This document shows positions 30,163 to 38,467 of a stretch of DNA of 64,000 nt, in pieces. The notes under the pieces were generated by a model. The model was not told the DNA's origin. It did no database searches and was given only the letters and a program-made list of their open reading frames with translations. Numbering within the stretch: the stretch's first letter is position 1; every line of letters starts with the position of its first letter. A program made the translations under genes and the position numbers. This DNA is from Clostridium sp. Marseille-Q2269 (GTDB lineage: Bacteria; Bacillota; Clostridia; Clostridiales; Clostridiaceae): NCBI RefSeq assembly GCF_943736985.1, contig NZ_CALSFS010000008.1, positions 62,001-126,000 of the forward strand. Direction: 5' to 3'.

Positions 30163-30199
30163 GCACTATCAAATTTTATACAGTAAAATTTGATAATGC
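30163..30199 (-). terminator. terminator of the second cotS operon
   Basis: About 15-bp stem, GCACTATCAAATTTTA pairing with TAAAATTTGATAATGC (one bulge), loop TACAG. It lies 27 nt past the stop of the 30227-31240 gene. Confidence 0.65.
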
Positions 30200-30226
30200 T
30201 TATGTTTATTTAAATTCATATTTATA

Positions 30227-31240
30227 TTATAATATACTATTTTTAAACTGTTTTAAAAAGTCTTTTCTATCCTCTTTATAATTACATTTTTTTACTAATC
30301 TATTGAAAAATGCATCTTCATTCCAATCTTTTCGTTTTGTATAATAATTTTTAGATATATCATAAAAATCATATGGAAAGCTTAATAAACCATATAGTAT
30401 TTCTAATTCTTTTTTATCTATATTGTATGTGTTAGAATAGCTATTCAATATAATATTAACTTTATTAATATCAAATGCAAAATTTTTTATAACTTTTGTT
30501 ATAAAATTACATAGATCGTTAACCTTTAAATCTAAAATAGCATAATCGAAATCTATAAAATAAGATTTATCTTCTTTAATCAATATATTATGATATGCTA
30601 AATCGTGATGACAAATAGATATATTATTACTATCTTTACATACATCATAATAAGAGCTATTTTCTAATATATTTAAACTTTTATTCACCTCATCTATATA
30701 ATAATCTATTTCAGTCAAAAATAAATTATCAAATTCATTCTTATTTTCATGAATATTAGCTATTTTTTTAAAAAAATTCATTTCTTCTTTTTTTATTTTA
30801 AATTGTTCTATAGCTTTTCCATGTAATATTTTTTTATTAAAATTTGTCTTAAATCCTTTAGATGCCTTATGCATTTCAGCTAAACCTATAGATGAAATTT
30901 TTAAATCTAAGGGGTTACTAAATTGACATTCTCGTCCATCAATTAAATCCATTAAACAATACATTTCACCTTTATATATTGTATATATATCCCCTTGCAA
31001 ATTCTTTTCCAGATCCATTATTCTTCCAAAATTAATCTTTATATAATCTATCACTTCTTTTATAAAATTCAACTCTTCTATTGTGTAATTAACTTTTTTT
31101 AATATTTTTTTACCTTTATCTGTATCTATAATATAAACATTTCTTATAGGATATATATCCTTTACTGTAAGATCATATTGTTGAAATAAATCTAAAGACA
31201 AATTATATTTTTTAAGATAACTTCTATTTAGCTTATCCAT
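30227..31240 (-). CDS. CotS family spore coat kinase-like protein
   Basis: 337 residues with the CotS/APH fold: 'VYIIDTDKGKKILKKVNY' in the N-lobe, 'ICHHDLAYHNILI' as catalytic loop and 'YFIDFDYAILD' as metal site, so catalytic residues remain. ATG at 31240 follows AAAGGAG. It is the last gene of a four-gene operon (cotS - 64-residue protein - CotS pseudokinase - this gene), 12 nt after the pseudokinase. It is more divergent and more Ile/Lys/Asn-rich than the copies at 27.8 and 32.3 kb. Confidence 0.82.
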   Translation of the reverse strand: MDKLNRSYLKKYNLSLDLFQQYDLTVKDIYPIRNVYIIDTDKGKKILKKVNYTIEELNFIKEVIDYIKINFGRIMDLEKNLQGDIYTIYKGEMYCLMDLIDGRECQFSNPLDLKISSIGLAEMHKASKGFKTNFNKKILHGKAIEQFKIKKEEMNFFKKIANIHENKNEFDNLFLTEIDYYIDEVNKSLNILENSSYYDVCKDSNNISICHHDLAYHNILIKEDKSYFIDFDYAILDLKVNDLCNFITKVIKNFAFDINKVNIILNSYSNTYNIDKKELEILYGLLSFPYDFYDISKNYYTKRKDWNEDAFFNRLVKKCNYKEDRKDFLKQFKNSIL

Positions 31241-31252
31241 TTAATCACTCCT

Positions 31253-32020
31253 TTAAACAAAGCTATTATTATCTAATTTCATAGCCTTATTAAGTCTATT
31301 CACATAGTGTTTTTGTTTATTTAAATCTTCATCTTTTATATACTTTGTGCAACATTTTATTACGGAGTAAGGATAAGATAACATATAAATAATAAATTTA
31401 TAACTTTCATCATCTAGATCTTCAAATTCACAAAATTTTTTACTTAAGTTTTTTATATTTAAAGATGAATTTTTTTTATTTATTTTATATAATAATTCTA
31501 TACAATCCATTTCTATGATATTATAATTACATTTGCTGATATCTATAACTTCTATAGCTTTATTATACCTAATATTATCGAAGTATGTTTTTTCCAAACA
31601 TATTTCTTTTCTTTTCATACTTCTCCATACTAAATCTATATAGCCATTTTCATATATATTTTCTATACATTTTTCTGCTCTTTTTATATATCTAGGCATG
31701 TAATCTAATATTAATTTTTCCATATCGCTATTATTGCTTTCCTTGTTTTCTAGCTTCTTAACATACTTATTTATTTTTTTTAAATCTAATTTATACTTTT
31801 CAATTATACTACCTGTTTTATTTTTCATTCCACTTCTTATATAGCTTTTATGTCCAAGTGTATTTTTATGAAAAAGGCTAATTACTTTTAATTGATCTAA
31901 TACTAATTCCTCTGATATATTATTTAAATTTCTATTATCATCTTTAAAATCTTCTATTATATTTATATCCTTACTTTTTAAATAATAAGACATATCAATT
32001 ATTTTTTTTAATGAATCCAT
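31253..32020 (-). CDS. CotS-derived protein lacking kinase motifs
   Basis: 255 residues. It aligns by eye with the C-terminal three quarters of its CotS neighbours: 'ELVLDQLKVISLFHKNTLG', then 'SIIEKYKLDLKKINKYVKKL', ending with 'YMLSYPYSVIKCCTKYIKDE'. It lacks the N-lobe, HHDxxxHN is replaced by 'ICLEKTYFDNIRYN' and DFD by 'VIDIS'. It is therefore a probable non-catalytic coat protein. The frame is clean, so it is not an obvious pseudogene. SD AAAGGAGGTG. A competing ATG at 32025 starts a five-codon frame overlapping the real start. Confidence 0.7.
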   Translation of the reverse strand: MDSLKKIIDMSYYLKSKDINIIEDFKDDNRNLNNISEELVLDQLKVISLFHKNTLGHKSYIRSGMKNKTGSIIEKYKLDLKKINKYVKKLENKESNNSDMEKLILDYMPRYIKRAEKCIENIYENGYIDLVWRSMKRKEICLEKTYFDNIRYNKAIEVIDISKCNYNIIEMDCIELLYKINKKNSSLNIKNLSKKFCEFEDLDDESYKFIIYMLSYPYSVIKCCTKYIKDEDLNKQKHYVNRLNKAMKLDNNSFV

Positions 32021-32046
32021 TTCATATATTGCACCTCCTTTAGTAT

Positions 32047-32241
32047 CTATTTATATTTTTTTCTTATCTTTCTTAAAACTTCCCTTTCCTCGTCTTTAAG
32101 TTTATTTATCTTTTTCTTTTTTTTCTTTATTTCTTTCAACTTTTTAACAGACTCTTTTAATTCTTTTAGTTCTTCTTCATATTTATTTAATTCATTTATA
32201 TCTTCCTTTGTATCATCATAGTAATCTTTTTTACTAGACAT
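32047..32241 (-). CDS. 64-residue Lys/Glu-rich coiled-coil protein
   Basis: Highly charged, with almost no hydrophobic residues except Leu/Ile at heptad spacing: 'NELNKYEEELKELKESVKKL', then KKKKKK and a basic C-terminus. ATG at 32241 follows AAGGAG. It is 14 nt after cotS and 26 nt before the CotS pseudokinase, so in the same operon. It is probably a small coat-associated or scaffold peptide, inferred only from position. Confidence 0.65.
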   Translation of the reverse strand: MSSKKDYYDDTKEDINELNKYEEELKELKESVKKLKEIKKKKKKINKLKDEEREVLRKIRKKYK

Positions 32242-32255
32242 GATTATATTTCTCC

Positions 32256-33266
32256 TTAAATATTGATAGTTCTAAATTTTTCTATAAACTCTTGTCTTTC
32301 TTCTCTGTCTTCATAAAATCTATTTAACTTATTTAGAAAGAATTCTTCACTCCAAGGTTGTTTTTCCCAATAATATTGTATACCAATTTGCCAATAATCC
32401 TGTGGGAATTCCATAAAAGCTGCTATTATAGGGATATACTCCTTATCTATATATGATTCTTTTCTATATGAATCTAAAATAAGCTCTGCTGATTTTAGAT
32501 CCCATTTACCATTTTTCATAACTCTAATAAGTATGCTAGATAAATCGTGTAATTTAGTATCCAAAATACAATAATCAAAATCTATTATATATATTTGATT
32601 TTCATTATCTATAAGTATATTATGATTAGCGTAATCATGATGACAAAAACATCTATCATTAATTTGTTCTAGCATTACATTTAGATAATTAGTTTCACAT
32701 AAGTTTTTTATTGACATTTCCGCTCTCTCAATCTCATCTTCTAATATTCTCATATAAAAATTATCAAATTCACTTTTTTTATCTTTACTCAATATTCTTT
32801 TTTTAAAATCTAATATTTCATCTCTTCTTGTTTCAAATGTCTTAGGCCATTTAAACCATCCAACTCTAGGATTCATATTTTTTGTTAAATAAAAATTTTT
32901 ACTTTTTTCATGTAATTCTCCTAATTTTTTAGATGCCATAATAACTTCTACTGGATTGCTATAATTACATTGCCTTGAATCTTCTACCCATTCTGTTATA
33001 TACCCATAAAAGCTATCTATCTTTGTATAATCTAATCCTTTATTATTAGGAATTATGTCTGGAATCTTACCAAAATTATTATGTTGTAAATGCTTCATGC
33101 AACTTATTATAAATAAAAAATGTTTAAATTCATATTTTATTATTTTCAAAGCATATGCTTTATTAGAATTATTAATTATTTTATATACATTTTTTATTTT
33201 TTCTATGGAATTAATATTTATATCATAATTGTTTTCCACTATGTTTATAATTTCTGATTTATTCAA
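32256..33266 (-). CDS. CotS family spore coat kinase-like protein
   Basis: 336 residues with the CotS fold and intact motifs: 'VYKIINNSNKAYALKIIKYE' in the N-lobe, 'CFCHHDYANHNILID' catalytic loop and 'IYIIDFDYCILDTKLHDLS'. The start is TTG at 33266, 8 nt after GGAGGC. It is the first gene of the operon running to 30227, divergent from glycosyltransferase copy 2. A SigK-type promoter matches about 35-60 nt upstream. Confidence 0.84.
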   Translation of the reverse strand: MNKSEIINIVENNYDININSIEKIKNVYKIINNSNKAYALKIIKYEFKHFLFIISCMKHLQHNNFGKIPDIIPNNKGLDYTKIDSFYGYITEWVEDSRQCNYSNPVEVIMASKKLGELHEKSKNFYLTKNMNPRVGWFKWPKTFETRRDEILDFKKRILSKDKKSEFDNFYMRILEDEIERAEMSIKNLCETNYLNVMLEQINDRCFCHHDYANHNILIDNENQIYIIDFDYCILDTKLHDLSSILIRVMKNGKWDLKSAELILDSYRKESYIDKEYIPIIAAFMEFPQDYWQIGIQYYWEKQPWSEEFFLNKLNRFYEDREERQEFIEKFRTINI

Positions 33267-33299
33267 AATAATGCCTCCATTATTTTATTAATCTATATG

Positions 33300-33326
33300 T
33301 ATTATATGAAAATCTCATACTTTGGT
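33300..33326 (-). promoter_or_regulatory. candidate SigK promoter of the second cotS operon
   Basis: Minus strand: AC (33325-33326), 16 nt, CATATAATA (33300-33308), matching CATANNNTA and the SigK spacing. The operon content (CotS proteins) fits late mother-cell expression. Confidence 0.55.
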
Positions 33327-33433
33327 GATAACTGGAACATTTTTTAGGAAACATTAATATTATATATAACAGTAAAGATATACTTTATATTAAGACATAT
33401 ATAATAAATGCTTTTAATGAGGTGGTTATAAAA

Positions 33434-34549
33434 ATGAAAATTTCCATAGATGGCAGAGGAATAAATTGGTATAGAGGTACAGGCATAGGAACATATACTG
33501 AAAAAATATTGACAAATATGATACCACAAGCTACAGAAGATTACTTCAATATATATTGGTCAGGGGGAGACTATCTTAAATTTAAAAAACATAATACCAA
33601 TATTATACTTACCTCTAAAAAAAATAGTAGATTTTTTGAACAAACCTATATACCGTATAATCTTAATGTATCCCAATCTGATATATATCATATTCCACAA
33701 AATGGTATAGGTGTTTCTGAAAATATAAATTGTAACACTGTAATAACTATTCATGATTTAATTCCTTATATAATGCCTGAAACCGTTGGTAAAGGGTACT
33801 TAAATAAATTTTTAAAAGAAATGCCTAAAATAATTGAATTATCCCATAAAATAATAACTGTATCTGAGTGGTCAAAAAAAGATATATTAAAGTTTTTTCC
33901 TATGAAAGAAGATAAAATCAAGGTTATTCCCCTAGCTGCAGATTCAAAATATAAGCCATTAAATAAATCCTACTGTAAAAATATACTTAGAAAAAAGTAT
34001 GGAATAGAGTTGCCTTTTATACTATATTTAGGAGGCTTTAGTTCTAGGAAAAATGTTAAATCTATAATAAAAGCCTTTGAAAAAATATATCACACATTGC
34101 CACAAAAACACGCTTTAGTTATAGTAGGTTCTAAAAAAGATGAAGGAGAAAAATTATATGAACTTAGTAATAAATTAAAAATAAGTTCTAATATAATTTT
34201 TACGGATTTTGTAGACGAACAAGATTTACCTATATTTTATAACGGATGTAGTTTATTTATTTATCCTTCATTATACGAAGGTTTTGGACTTCCGCCACTT
34301 GAAGCTATGAGCTGTGGTTGCGCAGTTGTAGCTTCTAATGTTACCTCTATTCCAGAAGTTACTTCCGATTGTTGCATTAATATAAATCCTTTAGATATCG
34401 ATGAAATAGCAAATTCCATGGTAAACATACTAAAAAATGAAGATTTAAAGAATATTTTAAGTAAAAAAGCTTATGAACGTTCAATGTTCTTTTCTTGGAA
34501 TAAAACTTCCAAAGCCACTTTAAATGTATACAAAGATATTTTAAAATAG
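33434..34549 (+). CDS. GT4 family glycosyltransferase, CotSA-like (copy 2)
   Basis: 371 residues, closely similar to copy 1 along its length: '[19 protein letters not shown]', 'DIYHIPQNGIGVSE', 'YLGGFSSRKNVKSIIKAF' and the donor motif '[18 protein letters not shown]'. The frame opens at a GTG (33422), but ATG 33434 is correctly spaced from GAGGTGG. It is divergent from the cotS operon, 167 nt apart. Expected to add a sugar to a coat or exosporium target. Confidence 0.86.
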   Translation: MKISIDGRGINWYRGTGIGTYTEKILTNMIPQATEDYFNIYWSGGDYLKFKKHNTNIILTSKKNSRFFEQTYIPYNLNVSQSDIYHIPQNGIGVSENINCNTVITIHDLIPYIMPETVGKGYLNKFLKEMPKIIELSHKIITVSEWSKKDILKFFPMKEDKIKVIPLAADSKYKPLNKSYCKNILRKKYGIELPFILYLGGFSSRKNVKSIIKAFEKIYHTLPQKHALVIVGSKKDEGEKLYELSNKLKISSNIIFTDFVDEQDLPIFYNGCSLFIYPSLYEGFGLPPLEAMSCGCAVVASNVTSIPEVTSDCCININPLDIDEIANSMVNILKNEDLKNILSKKAYERSMFFSWNKTSKATLNVYKDILK

Positions 34550-34553
34550 CATA

Positions 34554-34591
34554 AAAAAGGTTAAAATTTACAAATAAATTTTAACCTTTTT
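34554..34591. terminator. bidirectional terminator between glycosyltransferase copy 2 and the solute-binding gene
   Basis: 17-bp perfect stem (34554-34570 / 34575-34591) with loop CAAA and terminal A/T runs, between convergent stops. Confidence 0.9.
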
Positions 34592-34598
34592 ATATTAT

Positions 34599-35873
34599 TT
34601 ATTTTTTTATACTATTAATAAAAATTTTTATATGTTTCAATTCTTTTTCTACATCTTTACTATTAAGTAAATCTTTTTTTAAATTAATCATAACATTTTT
34701 TACATCATTGTAATCTTTAGTATAATTTATATTAGGCGTTTTATTTGCTATATCAACAAAAATTCTCCAAATTTTTTCTCCATTAAAATATCTAACATTT
34801 TCTGAGAATTTATCATAGTCATAAGCTGGTTTATATGAGGGAAATTGACCATAATCAATAAATCCTTTATTTAAACTGTACTTGTTTAATGTTATACTCC
34901 TTACAAATTCTATTGATAGTTTATCTTTAGATTCCTTACAAGATTTTATTGAAACAATAGATGTACCTCCTGTGATTGCAGAGTTTTTACCTCCTATTTC
35001 AAAGGCTGGCAATTTTATTATGTCCCATTTTCCTGTTTCTTTTTTTCTTTGACTAATCAAATAATTAGCTAACTGTGAATTATATGGAGCACTCACTATA
35101 TTATTATTATTAGCAAATTGTTTAAAATCTCCTTTATCATTCAATGTAATATTTGCTGTTTCCATTCTTTTTAAAATATTAAAAGCATCTATGTAGTCTG
35201 GTTCATCTATTTGTAATTTACTATCTTTATCAAAATAATAACTTCCTTTTTCATTCAGCAAAATTTCAAGCATACTGTTGTCTTCTTTATTAAATGAAAG
35301 CATTTTTACTTTTCCAGTACTTTTTTTATGTATTTCTTCCCCAACTTTTATAAAATCATCCCATGTTTTTATATCTCTACCATCTATATTATATTTTTGC
35401 AACAAATCTTTTCTATAGTATAATGCTATAGGTTCTACAGTGTATGGAACACCAATGAAATTATTGTACATCTTTACCAGTTCTCTTTTATAAGGAATAA
35501 AATCTTTTATATTATTTTTTATAACATCATTTAGTATAATTACATCTTTATAGTATCTTGTTCCAAACTGTTTTATATCTTTGTCATTTAAACATATTAC
35601 ATTGGGATATAAATTTTTATCTTTTATTTTTGAAAATTCATCTATAATATTTTCACTATTTACATTATAAAACTCTATTTCTACGTTAGGATATCTTTCT
35701 TTAAAGGACTTAACACCTTCATTCATAGCCTGGTTATGCTTAATATCCCCCCATATAACTAATTTGTCTTTTGTAAAATTCTTGTTATTATTATACTTAT
35801 CTAAAATAATTAAGGTAGCAGCTATTATTAATACTATAACAATCCCTATATAAATAAGTTTATTTTTCTTCAT
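34599..35873 (-). CDS. extracellular solute-binding protein, family 1, membrane-anchored
   Basis: 424 residues. An N-terminal hydrophobic helix (about 5-24) is followed by 'KLVIWGDIKHNQAMNEGVKSF' and 'GVPYTVEPIALYYRKDLLQK', the carbohydrate-type ABC binding-protein fold. There is no lipobox Cys after the helix, so it is held by an uncleaved signal anchor or released, unlike typical Gram-positive lipoprotein receptors. No permease or ATPase gene lies nearby. ATG at 35873 follows AAAGGAGG. It may work with a distant transporter or as a sensor or scaffold in the coat cluster; the sequence does not decide. Confidence 0.82.
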   Translation of the reverse strand: MKKNKLIYIGIVIVLIIAATLIILDKYNNNKNFTKDKLVIWGDIKHNQAMNEGVKSFKERYPNVEIEFYNVNSENIIDEFSKIKDKNLYPNVICLNDKDIKQFGTRYYKDVIILNDVIKNNIKDFIPYKRELVKMYNNFIGVPYTVEPIALYYRKDLLQKYNIDGRDIKTWDDFIKVGEEIHKKSTGKVKMLSFNKEDNSMLEILLNEKGSYYFDKDSKLQIDEPDYIDAFNILKRMETANITLNDKGDFKQFANNNNIVSAPYNSQLANYLISQRKKETGKWDIIKLPAFEIGGKNSAITGGTSIVSIKSCKESKDKLSIEFVRSITLNKYSLNKGFIDYGQFPSYKPAYDYDKFSENVRYFNGEKIWRIFVDIANKTPNINYTKDYNDVKNVMINLKKDLLNSKDVEKELKHIKIFINSIKK

Positions 35874-36043
35874 TATTAACCTCCTTTAAAGGTCTTATGT
35901 TAATACATTTAAACATATACTCATAATTATAATATATTATAATATAATTATGTTCAACTTAATGAAGTCTTAATAATAAAATCCAGTTTTATATATTTTT
36001 ATTTTAACTAGAGCTTTAATAAATTCTTATATAGTAAATAGAA

Positions 36044-36071
36044 GGCATCTCATTTTAAATGAAATACCTTC
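36044..36071 (-). terminator. probable terminator of the radical SAM gene
   Basis: 14-bp stem with two G-U pairs (36044-36057 / 36058-36071 region, loop about 3 nt), 23 nt after the stop; weak T tail. Confidence 0.5.
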
Positions 36072-36093
36072 ATAGTATAAAGTGAATTTATTT

Positions 36094-37476
36094 TTAGCCT
36101 TTTGACATTCCATAATTCCCTTTTTCATGGAAATCTTCTTTCCAAGCTTTTTCTGCTAAAGGATGAAAATCTTTTGCTAATTTATCCAATTTGCCTTTAA
36201 ATACTTCGTCATGAAGCATCATTTCTGCTCCTTTATCTGTTGGTTTAGCACCTGTTTTACTAGCTACCTCTCTTATAACTTCTGGATTATCTATCATCAT
36301 ACAAGGCTTTAATAGATTATTGTTGTAAGGTTGTCTATTTCTTAGTTCCTTAAAGAAAGGTCCTTTAAATACATCTATTAACTCCTTATCTTTTAAGTTA
36401 TCTGTAGCAAAATGAGCAAATATACATGGTTCCACATCTTCATGTGAGTTTATATGACAATAATATTTTCCTGCTATACAACCACCAACATATGGTGCAT
36501 CATTAAAGAAATCTATAGCAAAATATGGCTTTTCATTTCTTATTTTTCTAACTTGCTTACCTAAGTATATTCTTTGCTCTGGGGTTAACATTAGATTGAA
36601 ATCTGGATCTTCACCCACAGGCATAAATATGAAATACCAGCTCATCTTAGCGCCTTTTTCTATTAACATATTTATGAATTCATCTGAAATTACTGTATCT
36701 ATGTTATTTCTACCAGTGGCTGTAGAAACACCAAATAGTACACCTCTTTCTCTTAATAGATCCATGCCGTGCATAACTTTCTTAAATACACCTTTTCCTC
36801 TTCTTGCATCAGTTTCTTTTTCAAAACCTTCTAATGAAAACATTGGTATTATATTACCTAAATTTTTAACTTTATCTGCTAATTCATCATTAAATAAAGT
36901 CCCATTTGTAAAAGGTGTAAACACACAATCATTATATTTTTCATAAATGTCTAACATATATTCATTAAAGAACGGCTCTCCACCTAATACTATAAAATAA
37001 TATATTCCAATTTCTCTAGCTTCTTTAATTATTCTATCTACTTCTTCATATGGTATATCATCTTCTTTACTATAATTTGCAGCATAACAGCCAGTACATC
37101 TTAAATTACATCTCATAGACGGACTTATTAATATTACAAAAGGTGTTTTTATACCTTCTTCTTTAAAAAGTTGTTCTCTCTTTGGCATTCCATACCAAAC
37201 AGCATTTGCGAAAAAATTTGTGAAAAATTTCTGCATGCAATTTTTGTCTGTTGTTTTAAATAGATTTTGCACAAATTCGTGTGTTGATGGATTATTATAA
37301 TACTCATCTTCCACAACTTTTAATCTTTTTAGATTGTCCTCATCCCTAGCTATCGTTTTTTCTATTAATTTAAATAATCTGTCTACATTTTTCTCGGGGT
37401 TTGTGCTAAGTAGTCCTGCTGCAGTTTTTACCATCTTATCCTTTGCAGATTTTTGCAATAAATTTATTACTTTCAT
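36094..37476 (-). CDS. radical SAM protein with SPASM-like auxiliary cluster cysteines
   Basis: 460 residues. A helical N-terminal region (1-105) precedes the radical SAM core, with 'SPSMRCNLRCTGCYAANY' as CxxxCxxC and 'FIVLGGEPFF' as the SAM-binding GGEP. The C-terminal part has four Cys ('GCIAGKYYC', 'VEPCIFAHFA', 'LKPCMMIDNP') able to hold a second Fe-S cluster, as in SPASM/twitch enzymes. Substrate unknown. No small precursor peptide gene was seen beside it. ATG at 37476 has AAGGAG; an upstream ATG at 37494 lacks an SD. Terminators on both sides make it a single-gene unit. Confidence 0.85.
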   Translation of the reverse strand: MKVINLLQKSAKDKMVKTAAGLLSTNPEKNVDRLFKLIEKTIARDEDNLKRLKVVEDEYYNNPSTHEFVQNLFKTTDKNCMQKFFTNFFANAVWYGMPKREQLFKEEGIKTPFVILISPSMRCNLRCTGCYAANYSKEDDIPYEEVDRIIKEAREIGIYYFIVLGGEPFFNEYMLDIYEKYNDCVFTPFTNGTLFNDELADKVKNLGNIIPMFSLEGFEKETDARRGKGVFKKVMHGMDLLRERGVLFGVSTATGRNNIDTVISDEFINMLIEKGAKMSWYFIFMPVGEDPDFNLMLTPEQRIYLGKQVRKIRNEKPYFAIDFFNDAPYVGGCIAGKYYCHINSHEDVEPCIFAHFATDNLKDKELIDVFKGPFFKELRNRQPYNNNLLKPCMMIDNPEVIREVASKTGAKPTDKGAEMMLHDEVFKGKLDKLAKDFHPLAEKAWKEDFHEKGNYGMSKG

Positions 37477-37648
37477 AATGATCTCCTTCCCCATAAAATA
37501 AAATTATTTTAAACTTTAGCTATATTTTATTATAATTATGATTGCATATAATCATTATATTACCAAATGACTAATTGTCAATAATTTAACTTTATGATTT
37601 ACAAAGTATTCACAAACTAACTTTAATAATATTCTATTCATTATATAA

Positions 37649-37692
37649 AAAAAAATAACCTAATGATTGTAAAATCACTAGGTTATTTATTT
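37649..37692 (-). terminator. larB terminator
   Basis: Stem AAATAACCTAATGATT pairing with ATCACTAGGTTATTT (one bulge), followed on the minus strand by a run of T (plus-strand A9 at about 37647-37655), 12 nt past the stop. Confidence 0.8.
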
Positions 37693-37699
37693 ATAATTA

Positions 37700-38446
37700 T
37701 TATAAATTATTTATCATACTAGCTAAATATCCAGCTCCAAAACCATTGTCAATATTAACAACACTTACACCACTTGCGCAACTATTTAACATAGATAATA
37801 ATGCAGAAAGCCCATGAAAGTTAGCTCCATATCCTATACTAGTAGGTACTGCTATTACAGGCTTATCAACAAGCCCTCCTACCACGCTGGCCAAGGCTCC
37901 TTCCATTCCTGCTGCTACTACAATAACTTTAGCATCTCTTATTAATTGTAGCTTATCAAATAATCTATGAATTCCTGCTACTCCTACATCATAAATTCTT
38001 TCTACTTTATTTCCAAATATCTCTGCTGTAATAGCTGCTTCTTCAGAAACTGGTATATCAGATGTTCCTGCTGTAACTACAGCTATATATCCCTCTTTAG
38101 ATTCTACTTTTCTTTTTTTTATAACTATAGTTCTAGCTAATTCGTTGTATTCAGCTTCAGGACATATTTTTTTCACCTCATCATAGGCCTCTTTTGAAGC
38201 TCTTGTACCTAATATATTATTATCTTTTGTAAGCATAAACTCTACTATACCTTTTATTTGATCCACTGTTTTTCCTGCACAATATATAACCTCTGGATAT
38301 CCTACTCTTATCTCTCTATGATTATCAATTTTAGCATATCCTAAATCTTTAAAAGGAAGGTCTTTTAATAGGTTTACCCCTTCTTCTAAGGAAATTTTAT
38401 CATTCTTAACATCTAACATTAATTTTTTAACATCTTCTGTATTCAT
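37700..38446 (-). CDS. larB: nickel pincer cofactor biosynthesis protein LarB
   Basis: 248 residues. N-terminal helices, then an AIR-carboxylase-like (PurE-like) domain: '[20 protein letters not shown]', '[13 protein letters not shown]', '[20 protein letters not shown]', '[18 protein letters not shown]'. LarB carboxylates and hydrolyses nicotinic acid adenine dinucleotide, the first step to the nickel-pincer nucleotide of lactate racemase-type enzymes. ATG at 38446 follows AGAGGTG. It is 21 nt after larE. The larC-larE-larB set is complete for cofactor synthesis, but no larA is present in the window. Confidence 0.94.
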   Translation of the reverse strand: MNTEDVKKLMLDVKNDKISLEEGVNLLKDLPFKDLGYAKIDNHREIRVGYPEVIYCAGKTVDQIKGIVEFMLTKDNNILGTRASKEAYDEVKKICPEAEYNELARTIVIKKRKVESKEGYIAVVTAGTSDIPVSEEAAITAEIFGNKVERIYDVGVAGIHRLFDKLQLIRDAKVIVVAAGMEGALASVVGGLVDKPVIAVPTSIGYGANFHGLSALLSMLNSCASGVSVVNIDNGFGAGYLASMINNL

Positions 38447-38467
38447 ATTTTATCACCTCTTTTAAAG

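Noticed and set aside
33350-33434. SigK promoter (CATATATAA) for glycosyltransferase copy 2
   Set aside because: The last consensus positions differ and the nearest AC is only 12 nt away.
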